A stretch of 64,000 nt of DNA from Desertivirga brevis (GCF_017355835.1 NZ_JAFEWF010000009.1:310001-374000), one strand, 5' to 3'; shown: positions 53,158 to 62,550, counted from the first letter of the stretch. Notes: generated by a model from the sequence alone, not told the origin. Numbers and translations are program-made.

Positions 53158-53658
53158 TTATTTTTTTACAGCAGTGCTGTATTCTTCGTCTGTGACAGGC
53201 TTTAGCCAAACAACATTTTCAGATCCTTTAAAGTTAGTGATGGCGATATGGACAAATGTGCTGTTGGGCGAAGCTCCATGCCAGTGTTCTGTATTTTCAG
53301 GAATGTTTACGACATTGCCTTTGTTCAAGGCTTGTGCAGGTTTGCCTTTTTCCTGGTAGAAGCCTTCGCCTTCGGTCACAATCAAAACTTGTCCTCTGGG
53401 ATGGGTGTGCCAATTGGTTCTTGCTCCCGGCTCAAACGTTACACTGCCAATGGCAAAATCATTATTCTTATCTTTTGCTACCAGTGGCTTTAAGAATGCA
53501 TTTCCTGTAAACCACTCGTTTGATAATTTATCTCCTTTTGCAAAAAGACCTGTGGTATCTTGATTATTACCTGTATTCATTGTTTGCGCTTTTAGTGACA
53601 GTTGAAATAGAAAGGCCATTGACAGTGCCGCAATTTTTAATCCAGTATTCTTCGTCAT
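53158..53658 (-). CDS. Secreted cupin-domain protein
   Basis: 166 residues. Signal peptide (LSMAFLFQLSLKAQ). Cupin motif 1 GARTNWHTHPRGQVLIVTEGEG and motif 2 IPENTEHWHGASP give the metal-binding H-x-H and H-x-H set. Common partner of CMD proteins in Bacteroidota operons. Ten bases separate it from the CMD gene. Confidence 0.87.
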   Translation of the reverse strand: MTKNTGLKIAALSMAFLFQLSLKAQTMNTGNNQDTTGLFAKGDKLSNEWFTGNAFLKPLVAKDKNNDFAIGSVTFEPGARTNWHTHPRGQVLIVTEGEGFYQEKGKPAQALNKGNVVNIPENTEHWHGASPNSTFVHIAITNFKGSENVVWLKPVTDEEYSTAVKK

Positions 53659-53659
53659 T

Positions 53660-54757
53660 TCATTTCAGATTTTGGTTGAAGAAAGAGGTTATCTTATCAA
53701 AAGGAATTTTGTCTAACCTGTCGTACAAATCGACGTGGTCTGCACCCGGAACAATCGCCAATTCTTTCGGCTCTGCTGCCAGTTTGTAGATATCTTCAGA
53801 ATAGTAACGGGAGTGAGCATTTTCACCAGCAATCAGCAGTATCGGACGAGGTGAAATCATCTGAACGTTCGCTGCCATGGGAAAGCTGAAGAAGGACATT
53901 GGGGTTGTAGCCGTCCACGCAGTTGTTGAATTAATGGACCTTGGGTGAAAACCTCTGGGTGTTTTATAATACTTCCAAAAAGCCTCTAAAACTGGATTAG
54001 GGTTACTAGGTAGCGTATCGGGAAGTCCTTTGTTTCCTTTTATTATATTGCCTTTTTCATCAAAAGGGACTTCATGCAAGCCCACTGCTGTTTTACCATT
54101 TTCTGCATCTATCCAGCGTTGTTGACTAATGTAATCAATCACCTTGTGCCGTTGTGCTAATGTATAACTGTCTTTGTAACTACGGCTGATGCTACGGGAC
54201 ATGTCATACATTGAAACAGTGCCTACTGCTTTAATCCGGCTGTCGCTCGTTGCGGCAGTTAATGCCATCCCACTCAATCCACAGATGCCTATTACCCCAA
54301 TTCGCTTACGATCAACGGCAGGCAGCAAACCAATATAGTCTACAGCTGCACTGAAGTCTTCTGTGTTAATCTCCGGCGAGCCAACGTTACGAACGTCTCC
54401 ACCACTTTCGCCGGTGAAGGAAGGATCAAATGCTAATGTTACAAAGCCCCTGGATGCAAGTTCGTTTGCATATAATCCTGATGACTGCTCTTTCACTGCC
54501 CCAAAAGGCCCACTCAAAATGATCGCAGCAAGTTTTTGATTACCGATGTTTTTTGGGGAGTACAGATCACCAGAGACAGTAATTCCAAACCTGTTCTTGA
54601 ATGTCACTGGTTGCCTTGTCACCTTATCGTTTAATTCAAAGGTGTAGTGTTCTGTCTGATCTTGCTTGGTCATAACTTCTTTTCTTTGCTTTGCTTGAGG
54701 ATAGACCTGCCCAATAAGCAGAAAGGACAAAGCGGCTAATAGTGTTATCTTTTTCAT
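53660..54757 (-). CDS. Secreted alpha/beta hydrolase
   Basis: 365 residues with a signal peptide (LLAALSFLLIGQVYPQ). Dienelactone/YcjY-like fold: IILSGPFGAVKEQSSGLYANELASRGF, FDPSFTGESGG, nucleophile elbow VIGICGLSGMAL (C or S as nucleophile, near 158-160) and catalytic His in PGADHVDLYD (about 348). Such enzymes split esters or lactones; with CMD, cupin and SDR genes it suggests breakdown of a lactone or aromatic derivative. One base separates it from the cupin gene. Confidence 0.83.
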   Translation of the reverse strand: MKKITLLAALSFLLIGQVYPQAKQRKEVMTKQDQTEHYTFELNDKVTRQPVTFKNRFGITVSGDLYSPKNIGNQKLAAIILSGPFGAVKEQSSGLYANELASRGFVTLAFDPSFTGESGGDVRNVGSPEINTEDFSAAVDYIGLLPAVDRKRIGVIGICGLSGMALTAATSDSRIKAVGTVSMYDMSRSISRSYKDSYTLAQRHKVIDYISQQRWIDAENGKTAVGLHEVPFDEKGNIIKGNKGLPDTLPSNPNPVLEAFWKYYKTPRGFHPRSINSTTAWTATTPMSFFSFPMAANVQMISPRPILLIAGENAHSRYYSEDIYKLAAEPKELAIVPGADHVDLYDRLDKIPFDKITSFFNQNLK

Positions 54758-54768
54758 TTATTGATTTT

Positions 54769-55350
54769 CTATGATTGCTCAATCGTTTTAATTGTTCTTG
54801 CAGGCACGCCACCAACCACTGCGTTTGCAGGGACATCTTTTGATACAACTGCTCCTGCTGCTACAACAGCATTTTCACCAATGGTTACGCCGGGCAGTAT
54901 CGTTGCCCCGGCGCCAATCCAAGCATTTTTTTTGATGTGAATATGTCCGGGAACAAGGGAGTGTCTATCGTTGGGGGAGAGTGGGTGTCCTTCGGATAAC
55001 AGACTTACTTTTGGTGCAATCAATACACCATCCTCAATGGTAATGCCTCCCAAATCAAGGAAAACACAATCGAAGTTGATAAAGACGTTTTTACCGATTT
55101 TGGTATTCTTTCCATAGTTAAGGTAGAGCGGAGTGAAAACGTCCACGCTTTCATCAATTTTTGAACCCGTGATTTGGCTAAGTAAATCCCTGACCTCCGC
55201 CGGATCGAAGGCGTTGTTTAGCAAAACCAACAACTTTTTGGTAGCAAACGAAGCCTCCCGAAGTTTAAAGGCTTCAGGGTCATCAGATAGAATGGGTTCT
55301 CCTTCTCTTAGGCGTTCAAAAATGTCTCTGCTATGTTGATTCGATACCAT
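54769..55350 (-). CDS. Hexapeptide-repeat acetyltransferase (maltose O-acetyltransferase-like)
   Basis: 193 residues from ATG 55350 (an upstream TTG is in frame). Helical lead (PEAFKLREASFATKKLLVLLN) then left-handed beta-helix hexapeptides (NTKIGKNVFINFDCVFLD, IHIKKNAWIGAGATILPGVTIGENAVVAAGAVVSKDVP in outline). Mac/NodL type sugar O-acetyltransferase. Catalytic His in EGHPLSPNDR. Confidence 0.88.
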   Translation of the reverse strand: MVSNQHSRDIFERLREGEPILSDDPEAFKLREASFATKKLLVLLNNAFDPAEVRDLLSQITGSKIDESVDVFTPLYLNYGKNTKIGKNVFINFDCVFLDLGGITIEDGVLIAPKVSLLSEGHPLSPNDRHSLVPGHIHIKKNAWIGAGATILPGVTIGENAVVAAGAVVSKDVPANAVVGGVPARTIKTIEQS

Positions 55351-55412
55351 ACACAAAGGTCATATAATAATCCCCCTGCTTATAATGAATATCAAACCAA
55401 TACTTAAGAATT

Positions 55413-56291
55413 TCAAACCGACTGCAATCTGAGCGATTTTGGGTTCGTACCAGTAAGCCTTTTAAAGAAGTTATTAAAGTAAGTGATATATTCAAAACCA
55501 AGTGCATAAGCGATATCGGCAATGTTCCATGCGGTATGTTGTAGGAGTGCTTTTGCTTCGCTAACAATGCGTTCTGTTATATGGGTTGTTGTGGATTTGC
55601 CTGTAACTTCTTTAACTGCCCTGTTGAGGTAATTGACATGTACATTCAAAGCATTCGCGTAATCCTGGGCTGTTTTAAGTCGCAAAGGATTATCAGCACT
55701 TTCGATTGGGAATTGCCTTTCCAGCAGTTCAAGGAAAACCGCTGTGAGGCGGGAAGCTGCATTGTTATGCTGGTCGTAATGGTCCGAAGGCTGAAGTTTT
55801 AAAGCTTCATGAATAATCAAATTGATGTAGTTCCGTATGAGGTCATCTTTATAGGTATAGTCGCTCTTTTGTTCATCTATCATCCGCTGGAATAAGGAAT
55901 TAAGAAACAGCCTTTTCGGTTCATCGATCTTTAAAACAGGTGTGCCACCTATCTTAAATAAAGGAGAGTTTTGCAAACTTTCCGAACGGTCGGATGCTTT
56001 GAAAAAGTCTTCGGAAAAAAGAACCGTATAGCCTAGATAGGTGTTGGAAATGGTCTCCCAGGAATAAGGAATGTGCGGATTGCCAAAAAACAAAATCGAG
56101 CCTTCCTGCTCAAAACTTCTATCGGCATAATGGATTTTACTTTTTCCGGTGGTTAAACAAATCTTGTAAAAATCCTTTCTGCTATACGTCTTGGTAGCGC
56201 TGCCGTCTGCTTCAATTTGAAATACATTAAAACCCTTCAGCTTTAGTTCATTGTTGAACTCTGATACCTCTCGCACATTTTTGTCTTCCAT
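55413..56291 (-). CDS. AraC-family transcriptional regulator
   Basis: 292 residues. N-terminal cupin-like sensor (about 1-150), C-terminal double HTH: TAQDYANALNVHVNYLNRAVKEVTGKSTTTHITERIVSEAKALL and AWNIADIAYALGFEYITYFNNFFKRLTGTNPKSLR in outline. It heads the eight-gene minus operon (gap 62 bases to the acetyltransferase) and probably activates it. Confidence 0.9.
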   Translation of the reverse strand: MEDKNVREVSEFNNELKLKGFNVFQIEADGSATKTYSRKDFYKICLTTGKSKIHYADRSFEQEGSILFFGNPHIPYSWETISNTYLGYTVLFSEDFFKASDRSESLQNSPLFKIGGTPVLKIDEPKRLFLNSLFQRMIDEQKSDYTYKDDLIRNYINLIIHEALKLQPSDHYDQHNNAASRLTAVFLELLERQFPIESADNPLRLKTAQDYANALNVHVNYLNRAVKEVTGKSTTTHITERIVSEAKALLQHTAWNIADIAYALGFEYITYFNNFFKRLTGTNPKSLRLQSV

Positions 56292-56344
56292 TTAGCAAAG
56301 TTAAGAAAATCAAATTAACAGTTTAAGGAATCGATGGAGAATGA

Positions 56345-56611
56345 GAGCGTGAGGAGACGAATGTTTATCTAAATGCGCAACGCTTTGTCTACTCCGAACT
56401 CCTTTATGCCTTCCTATGCGCATGCCAACTGGCCCATCAAACTGAAGAAGTTCCCAGGAAAGATAACAACCTCTTTGACGATTGTTTCTTCGACCACAAC
56501 CTCGAATTGGCCACGCAAGACGCAAATGTTCAGGTTATGATGGAGGGCATCAATGAGATATTAGAAGTAAACAGGTCATTGATTATTATGAAGATGAAGA
56601 TTAGGATTTAG
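56345..56611 (+). pseudogene. Startless open fragment, probable gene remnant
   Basis: In the 490-base gap 56292-56781 a plus frame runs 88 codons from a TGA at 56342 to TAG at 56609-56611 without an ATG near its start. It reads ETNVYLNAQRFVYSELLYAF, then CACQLAHQTEEVPRKDNNLF, and FFDHNLELATQDANVQVMME, with normal amino-acid use. Looks like the C-terminal part of a lost gene; family not recognised. 56612-56781 shows nothing. Confidence 0.4.
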
Positions 56612-56781
56612 GTAAAGCAGGCTGGAAATTGGAATAGGGAGAATAGGAATTTTGTAGGTATAGAAGAAAGTGCTGGTCTTCCTTATTCTTTGTCACTACG
56701 AGAAGGGAAATTTGTTAACTTGGCCTCAATTATTGCTAGTACTACCCAATTATTAAAGTTGGCATTTCTAAATCCGAAATT

Positions 56782-57537
56782 ATGCGAATATTCCTATGTT
56801 CTGCCATTGTGCTGCTATTTACAATAAACAGTTGTACATCTGTTAAATCCGCTAGAAGGAATACTGAATGGATAAAACTGTTTAACGGAAAGGATATAAA
56901 TGATTGGTTTGTAAAGATCAAGCACCATGAGGTAGGCGAGAATTTTGGCAATACTTTCAGGGCGGAAGATGGTATTATAAAAGTGCGCTATGATCAGTAC
57001 GGAGATTTCAACAATCAGTTCGGGCATTTGTATTACAAAGTTCCGTTTTCATATTATCATCTAAAATTGGAATATCGCTTCGTGGGAGAGCTTCAAAAAG
57101 GTGCACCAAGTTATACTATTCGCAACAGTGGAGTAATGTTTCATTCCCAGGATCCGAGAACAATGTCTAAAGAGCAGGATTGGCCAACTTCTGTTGAATG
57201 TCAGTTTTTAGGGGGGCTGGGAGATGGAAAGCCTCGTCCAACCGGGAACATGTGCTCGCCTGGTACCAAGATAATTTATAATGGAGCACTTGATGAACGT
57301 CATTGTATTGATTCCAAATCCAAAACCTATTATGGAGATCAATGGGTTAAAGCAGAGCTGATCGTTTTAGGAGATTCGCTCATTACTCATATCATTAATG
57401 GCGACACGGTATTGCAATACTCCAAGCCTCAAACCGATGCAGCACAAATGCTAAAAAATGGTTTTATTGCTCTTCAAAGCGAAGGGCAGCCGATAGATTT
57501 CAGAAATATAGAGCTTAAAGACTTGTCAAGGAAGTAA
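56782..57537 (+). CDS. DUF1080 lipoprotein (3-keto-disaccharide hydrolase-like)
   Basis: 251 residues. Lipoprotein signal with INSC lipobox. Concanavalin-like DUF1080 fold: WIKLFNGKDINDWFVKI, IIKVRYDQYGDFNNQFGHLYY, YHLKLEYRFVGE, RNSGVMFHSQDP, VECQFLGG, NGFIALQSEGQPIDFRNIEL. DUF1080 proteins bind or cleave glycosides, some 3-keto-sugars. Fits with the sugar dehydrogenase upstream, though they are not adjacent. Confidence 0.87.
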   Translation: MRIFLCSAIVLLFTINSCTSVKSARRNTEWIKLFNGKDINDWFVKIKHHEVGENFGNTFRAEDGIIKVRYDQYGDFNNQFGHLYYKVPFSYYHLKLEYRFVGELQKGAPSYTIRNSGVMFHSQDPRTMSKEQDWPTSVECQFLGGLGDGKPRPTGNMCSPGTKIIYNGALDERHCIDSKSKTYYGDQWVKAELIVLGDSLITHIINGDTVLQYSKPQTDAAQMLKNGFIALQSEGQPIDFRNIELKDLSRK

Positions 57538-57977
57538 CCGCTATTAGGTTACGATTACGTCATTAATGACCTTGCATTCCCTAAGGTGCGAGAATCAAAA
57601 TATATATAGTATTAGGAGTAGCCAAGCGAGTTTGGCTATCAACGAATTCGGGGATAAAACCAAGGTAAACAGGTGCACTTGCTTGATCAGTACATTTGTT
57701 CGATATAAATGAATATTTGTTCTATGCCGGGACGAAGTGTGGGGCTATTTTTGGTTATAATAGGCACAGCTAATTACTAACCTAATTGTCCGATTCCTAT
57801 GAAAGTCGCTACTGTTACTTAATAAAAAATTACCATTTCTAACTCCGGGTTTTTATATGCTGGCAGGCAAACAAAGGCGACATAACTTGCTCTTGCTCAA
57901 AGGTGATTGTGTGATGCATGGAAAGACCTGGTAAAAATTATAGTACCCTTCCATTTATACATCAAACTATAACCTAA
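57538..57977. other. Non-coding gap with short hairpin
   Basis: 440 bases. TAGCCAA (57619-57625) and TTGGCTA (57632-57638) form a 7-bp hairpin about 80 bases after the DUF1080 stop, a possible weak terminator. TACATTTG at 57691-57698 matches the -7 consensus but lies 280 bases from the next start. No coding frame seen. Confidence 0.4.
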
Positions 57978-59504
57978 ATGAAACGAAGTCCTCAAACATC
58001 TTTAAAAGCTTCCTTTGCTATCTTGCAAATAATTTTTGCTCTAGTGCTATCAAAAGAAGTACTGGCTCAAAAGACCACTCGTATAAACACTACAAGCCTC
58101 TGTAAGGCTGTTGAATCAGACATTAATAATACCAGGAAGCATCAGCTTTTTATTGATGCATCATGGGGGAAAGATACAGACCTGATAAACCAATATAATA
58201 TGTGGGTGAATAAGTATCCTCGATCTCCGATCGTACCCTTGATGATTGGAAAACATCTCGGAGGAAAGGGAGAACCAGAAAGCATACCCTTTCTAATTAA
58301 AGCAGTCAAACTTGATGCCTCTCTCGACACCGCCTGGTATCTTGTTGCCAAAGTATCTCAAAATGCGGGTAACGATAGTATAGCAGTGGAATATATCAGC
58401 AAAGCGGGATCTTTAAAACCTGACAAAGAGTTGTACGCGCTTCAAAAAGTTCTTATTAAGAGCGCGAATTCTCCTGAAATTTTTGAGGAGGAGGCCTTTA
58501 AATTCATTAGAAAATTTCCTTCTACCGAGAGTGCTGTTTTCCTTCTTCAAAAGTTAGCACAAAAAGAAGATAATTTAACGATAAAAATCAGCTACTACGA
58601 GATCCTTAACTCAATGTTTAAGGATGAGGCTGGATCCGCACTTGAAGAATATTTCGAACTGTTACTGGACACTCTTCCGGGAAAAGCATTTGAACTCGCA
58701 ACGGAAAAATATATTCATTTGAAAACGAACCATGGCATATGGGGCGAAAGACGGCGAATAGCAGAAGCTTTTGCAAAGGTTCGCGATCTGGAAAAAAGAT
58801 TTCAATATGCAGAGGCGATTACGTTACTGAATGGTTTGGAATTAGGTCATTATCCTGAAAAATTCGAAATCATTAAACAAAAGTTAATTGTCTGTAAATC
58901 GAAAATTTTAGATGCAGACGGACAGACACAACCAGCCTACGAAAGCCTTTGCTCTTTATATGCAACTAGCCCTGGTTATAGCCTTAGAACTAAGCTCTTT
59001 TATTACGGTTACAAAATTGGTAAAGATACTATCACCGTGATGAAAGAGATAAACCAGATGAGAAGGCAGACTTCAATTGAAGCAAGCGACCAATCCTTTA
59101 CTGAACTATCTAGTTCCAAAGCGCTCAAGATCTCCGATTTAAGGGGGAGAATGATTCTTCTTTCACACTGGTTCCCTGGATGTTATCCATGTATAGCTGA
59201 ATTTCCTTTTTTTGAATATTCTTTAAAAAAGCTGGACCGAGATCAAATTGTGTATTTAGGGGTGAATGGAGAGATTAAACAAGATGATTTAGTACTTCCC
59301 CTGATACACAAGAGAAACTACAGTTTTACTCCTCTTATAACGCCAAAGAAATATGAAGGGAACTTAAAACCATATGGTTTTCCCACAAATTTCCTTATCG
59401 ACCAGGACGGTAAAATCATTCTTAAAAATTTTAGAGTGGATAATCGTAACAAGGACATGCTGGAGCTCTTGGTAAGTGAGTTGATCACATATTACAATAA
59501 GTAA
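57978..59504 (+). CDS. Secreted TPR-like protein with C-terminal thioredoxin domain
   Basis: 508 residues. Signal peptide (LQIIFALVLSKEVLAQ). Helical repeats about 60-340 (SIPFLIKAVKLDASLDTAWYLVAKVSQNAG, NDSIAVEYISKAGSLKPDKELYALQKVL in outline) resemble TPR. The C-terminal 130 residues are a TlpA-like fold: SDLRGRMILLSHWFPGCYPC with redox C-Y-P-C near 401-404, YLGVNGE, PTNFLIDQDGKIIL with cis-Pro. Probably a periplasmic thiol-disulfide reductase. Its 3' end is the source of the 50.6-kb scar. Confidence 0.84.
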   Translation: MKRSPQTSLKASFAILQIIFALVLSKEVLAQKTTRINTTSLCKAVESDINNTRKHQLFIDASWGKDTDLINQYNMWVNKYPRSPIVPLMIGKHLGGKGEPESIPFLIKAVKLDASLDTAWYLVAKVSQNAGNDSIAVEYISKAGSLKPDKELYALQKVLIKSANSPEIFEEEAFKFIRKFPSTESAVFLLQKLAQKEDNLTIKISYYEILNSMFKDEAGSALEEYFELLLDTLPGKAFELATEKYIHLKTNHGIWGERRRIAEAFAKVRDLEKRFQYAEAITLLNGLELGHYPEKFEIIKQKLIVCKSKILDADGQTQPAYESLCSLYATSPGYSLRTKLFYYGYKIGKDTITVMKEINQMRRQTSIEASDQSFTELSSSKALKISDLRGRMILLSHWFPGCYPCIAEFPFFEYSLKKLDRDQIVYLGVNGEIKQDDLVLPLIHKRNYSFTPLITPKKYEGNLKPYGFPTNFLIDQDGKIILKNFRVDNRNKDMLELLVSELITYYNK

Positions 59505-60003
59505 TGGATCGCCTCTATACTAAAAGATAATCAAAAGCTTGTTCCGGTCCCAAGCCTGCCCGGTAATGGATAAATAGGGGAAGCCAAACTTGGTAGGCTT
59601 CTCCTAATCCAGAATCACGAATGCATCGAGTTCCTACTTGCCTGTTAAAAACAAAATTTCAGAAGCTAAAGGAACTTGACGTACTTCAGTAGGAGTTATT
59701 GGGCGAGAGTGACCGGAAGAGCAACTTCCGAGATTTCTTCAGTCGGCTTGTCGTTATTGGCACAACAACACTTGTTTCTTAGTTGAAGTTTTTTTCAAAC
59801 CAAAATGTTGTTCCGTTGATGGAAGTTTCTTACTTATAGAACTACCCTTAAACCTCTTACTTGAAAGACTCGGATAACTTTTTATTAAGAGCCCGGCGCT
59901 AAGGCCGGCCCCAGTATCCGTCCCTCTGAAGATATTTGAAAGCTATCTGTAACTGGCTGTACCCCCCCCCTATAATTTAGCAACGGGAGCAATATCTTCC
60001 AGG
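59505..60003. other. Non-coding gap
   Basis: 499 bases without a credible gene. A GAAGCC/GGCTTC hairpin at about 59579-59603 follows the thioredoxin gene and may terminate it. A run of nine C occurs at 59962-59970. The last part may be extra debris of the pseudogene beginning at 60395. Confidence 0.4.
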
Positions 60004-60395
60004 TCACATGATGGCATCCTTCCACTTCTGCTCATCTTTTTTTACATCCACAGAATAGAGCACTATGGTAAAGCCTTTTCTCTGGAATTCACCATAACTC
60101 CAGAATTCCAGTAAAACATATTTCCCTTTAAAGAAACCCGTCGCTGTTTCTGGAGATTTCCAGCCATCTTAAGTTTCTCACCAACGCTTCTAACCTCGAC
60201 AGTATCAAACTTCTTAGTCACGTCAGAAGGATGAAGGATCAGGAAAATACGGTCATTGTCTGCCCCTTTTATTGTACCAGTTATTTCATAGGTTAGCTTT
60301 TGTTGCTCTTGGCCTACGCTCGGGAATGGTAGAAGCAAGAGATTGCTGAGAACATAAAGGGAACAGATACGGGATGGAAGAATGGAATGTTTCAT
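60004..60395 (-). pseudogene. TlpA-family protein, broken by internal deletion
   Basis: From ATG 60395 the frame gives a signal peptide (SLYVLSNLLLLPFPSVGQ) and a DUF4369 domain (YEITGTIKGADNDRIFLILH...), ending at 60063. A second minus frame continues FQRKGFTIVLYSVDVKKDEQ then KWKDAIM and stops at 60004. That is the thioredoxin-fold segment after the CxxC of TlpA proteins. The middle (linker, WCxxC helix) is missing and the frame is shifted. Confidence 0.7.
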
Positions 60396-60610
60396 AATGC
60401 ATCGTTGTGTAAATGTGGATTCCGGTTTTACTGAAAGTTAGCAATATTGAAAACTACCTATTCCTATAATCATTTTCCTAAATATAACGATCAAACGTTT
60501 CCTCTGTCTAAAGAATAACATTCGTTATACAGAGATATACAAATGTTCTAGTGATTGAATTTTGCTGAAGGTATTTTAGCAGTATAATTATAAATAATCT
60601 AACCGAGGCT
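60396..60610. other. Non-coding, AT-rich
   Basis: Divergent gap between the TlpA pseudogene and the next plus frames. AT-rich, no clear repeat, promoter or coding frame. Confidence 0.3.
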
Positions 60611-60799
60611 TTGAAAGAGAATTTTCCAAATACCCGGTTCCTACCATTTGCAATTGAGGACCTGATGGCTGATGATTTGGAGGATAAAGGCAATACCGAA
60701 AGTTTGGCCGCAGGGGGTTTAATCTATTATGATTTGAGGGTTTTTGTGATCAACCAGCTTTGTAATTTATTAACATCATTAAACAAATATGAAAAATAA
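60611..60799 (+). CDS. Short frame, possible gene fragment
   Basis: 62 codons from a TTG; the frame is open 14 codons further left, without ATG. The product (KENFPNTRFLPFAIEDLMAD, LAAGGLIYYDLRVFVINQLC) reads protein-like but no family is recognised. It overlaps the next gene start by 11 bases. Possibly the C-terminal end of a deleted gene. Confidence 0.3.
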   Translation: MKENFPNTRFLPFAIEDLMADDLEDKGNTESLAAGGLIYYDLRVFVINQLCNLLTSLNKYEK

Positions 60800-61049
60800 A
60801 AAGCTTTTTTTTCAAATCTTAGTAGGTCCGTTGACTGGTGCTGTTGTTGCCTTGTTTTTATCTGGAAAAATTATCCACTATCCTCAAGGGACTAAAGAGG
60901 GGGGAATTATAGGGGCCGTAGCAGTTGCTATAATCATGTTAACTAGCTGGATCTTAAGTATGCTTACTGCCTATATTAAAAAGAAAAGAAGATTTCGAGA
61001 TCTCCTGTGGGCGCGAAGCGAAAGGCACCAGCAACCTGCCTGCCACTAA
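60789..61049 (+). CDS. Small two-helix membrane protein
   Basis: 86 residues. Membrane segments at about 6-25 (LFFQILVGPLTGAVVALFLS) and 38-62 (GGIIGAVAVAIIMLTSWILSML), basic C-terminus (YIKKKRRFRD). Unknown. Short proteins of this type sit beside toxins or TlpA genes, but context here is decayed. Confidence 0.55.
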   Translation: MKNKKLFFQILVGPLTGAVVALFLSGKIIHYPQGTKEGGIIGAVAVAIIMLTSWILSMLTAYIKKKRRFRDLLWARSERHQQPACH

Positions 61050-61055
61050 ATAATG

Positions 61056-61077
61056 CGGAGCGATTAGCGACGCTCCG
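61056..61077 (+). terminator. Hairpin terminator
   Basis: CGGAGCG (61056-61062) pairs with CGCTCCG (61071-61077) over 8 bases, then TTTATTAT. Six bases past the stop of the small membrane protein gene. Confidence 0.6.
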
Positions 61078-61185
61078 TTTATTATACTTAGCTGCGGAAC
61101 CAATTTTTTAAGATCAATTTGATGCTATCGAATCAGATGAACAAATAGAGTTGTCAGCTTTTAAAATAGTTGACTTTTCTTATCG

Positions 61186-61202
61186 TTTTGAAGCGTTCAA
61201 AA
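61186..61202 (+). promoter_or_regulatory. Palindromic operator candidate
   Basis: TTTTGAA-GCG-TTCAAAA, a perfect 7-bp inverted repeat, 33 bases before the ATG of the frameshifted secreted-protein gene. Confidence 0.4.
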
Positions 61203-61235
61203 AACGCAAACTTGTATTAAACTAACATTAACAAT

Positions 61236-61800
61236 ATGAAACTCTACTTTCTATTTATATTATTTGCTTTACCTCCAAGCTTTAGCTATGCGCAAATAAT
61301 GCCGGAAAATCCAACGCTTTTATTTCAAGGCTTCTGGACTTCAAATAGATACCTCTTTCAGAATTGTTCAAATGCAGACAGATTTCCTTCAAAAATCAAC
61401 CGCTTACTTTGTTAATGGGATGTTAGTAGATGAATCGATGTTTAGGACAATCAAACCTGCTCAATTGCAGAATATTAAGATAGAAAAAGATGTTGTTGAA
61501 TTAGATGGAACTCTATATCAAAGGAAGATATACAGTACGGTTAAAGAAGGGGTTGATTTTAAGCTAATCTCTATCAGAGAACTTATCAAGAAACATGTTG
61601 AGATAATAGAAAAAAGGCATCTTGTTGTTCTCCTTGACGTAGAGATAGTAAATGGAGATTATGATAAAATTAACATTAATGAGAATGCGCTTTTGAGACT
61701 CATCATAAAAGACCTTAAAAACCCGAAAGAAGGATTGGATGTAAAGATTATAGAACTTTTAACAAAGACTACAGAAAAAATTAAAAAAGTAAACCAGTAA
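61236..61800 (+). pseudogene. Secreted protein gene with frameshift just after the signal peptide
   Basis: ATG 61236 encodes a clean signal peptide (MKLYFLFILFALPPSFSYAQ) but that frame stops at about 61400. From 61300 a different frame (+1) is open to 61800: CRKIQRFYFKASGLQIDTSF, then QTDFLQKSTAYFVNGMLVDE and a lysine-rich helical end. The start of the second frame coincides with the end of the signal peptide. One extra base near 61290-61300 joins them. Either a real mutation or a sequencing error; otherwise a 142-residue protein from ATG 61372. Confidence 0.6.
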
Positions 61801-62139
61801 ACTAAAAAAAGTACTAGCTAAAGCAGTGGAGGGCTCGCTACTCCTTTTGTTTAATTAGTTAGTGCAACTTGAATCGCAACCCAATTTTAAATTATAAGAT
61901 TAAAGAAAACTGCTGGCTATAACCATTCGTTTTTACACTTTATTGAAATTTTCCCCTTCACATTTTTTCATGCAGTACTCCTTTTCGTATGAGCCTCTCT
62001 TTATGCAAACCCATTTTTTACCACTTAATTTCATCATACCATACCTATTAGAAGATGAAACCCCATTTATTTTTACGGCAATTTTTATCGCTCTTATAAC
62101 AATCGTAAAATATAAAAATTCTACCCAAGAGAACGCTAA
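61801..62139. other. Non-coding gap
   Basis: 339 bases. A frame 61943-62173 (TTG start) has an odd composition and its end lies in the DUF3945 relic, so it is not accepted as a gene. Nothing else seen. Confidence 0.3.
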
Positions 62140-62550
62140 AGTTATACTTGGAAGTCAAAGAGGTTGGCAATAATTTCCTCGCCAAATATTTCTATCCCAA
62201 CTAGGGATTCAATTTGAGCAAACCTAGGCCAAATATCCACTGAAACAACCGGACAAAAAGCAGAAGGAAGAAATGGAGAAGACCTTCAGGAAAGGAGATT
62301 TAGTTAAGGTTTAGCTGAAAGGAAAGCTTCTGTCTGCCTATGTACAGCCTATCCCAAAATGAAAGCCATGGATTTCTTTGATCAGACGCTGCAATTCACA
62401 GGTCTAGATTGTTACCAGGGCAGGGAAAGGAGGCTAAGGAAAGTAAGTGCTGGTGGTGGATGAGAAAACATCTGGCACCTTAAACAGGGAGGATAAGCCC
62501 TGGGAGCAGTCTACGGCATAACAAAAGAACTCATTAGGTAAATGATTATG
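62140..62550 (+). pseudogene. Decayed copy of the DUF3945 gene
   Basis: DNA aligns end to end with about 44540-44975. Codons still read LEVKEVGNNFLAKYFYPN, where the Tyr codon of the intact gene is now TAG; frameshifts follow (AGCAAACCTAGG against AGCAAACCCTAG), and the 3' part keeps GAGGATAAGCCCTGGGA and the end near the small-gene ATG. So a second ICE copy or duplication existed and has died. Confidence 0.85.

Noticed and set aside
61943..62173. Plus-strand frame with TTG start
   Set aside because: Phe-rich unlikely product and its end is the DUF3945 relic in a wrong frame.
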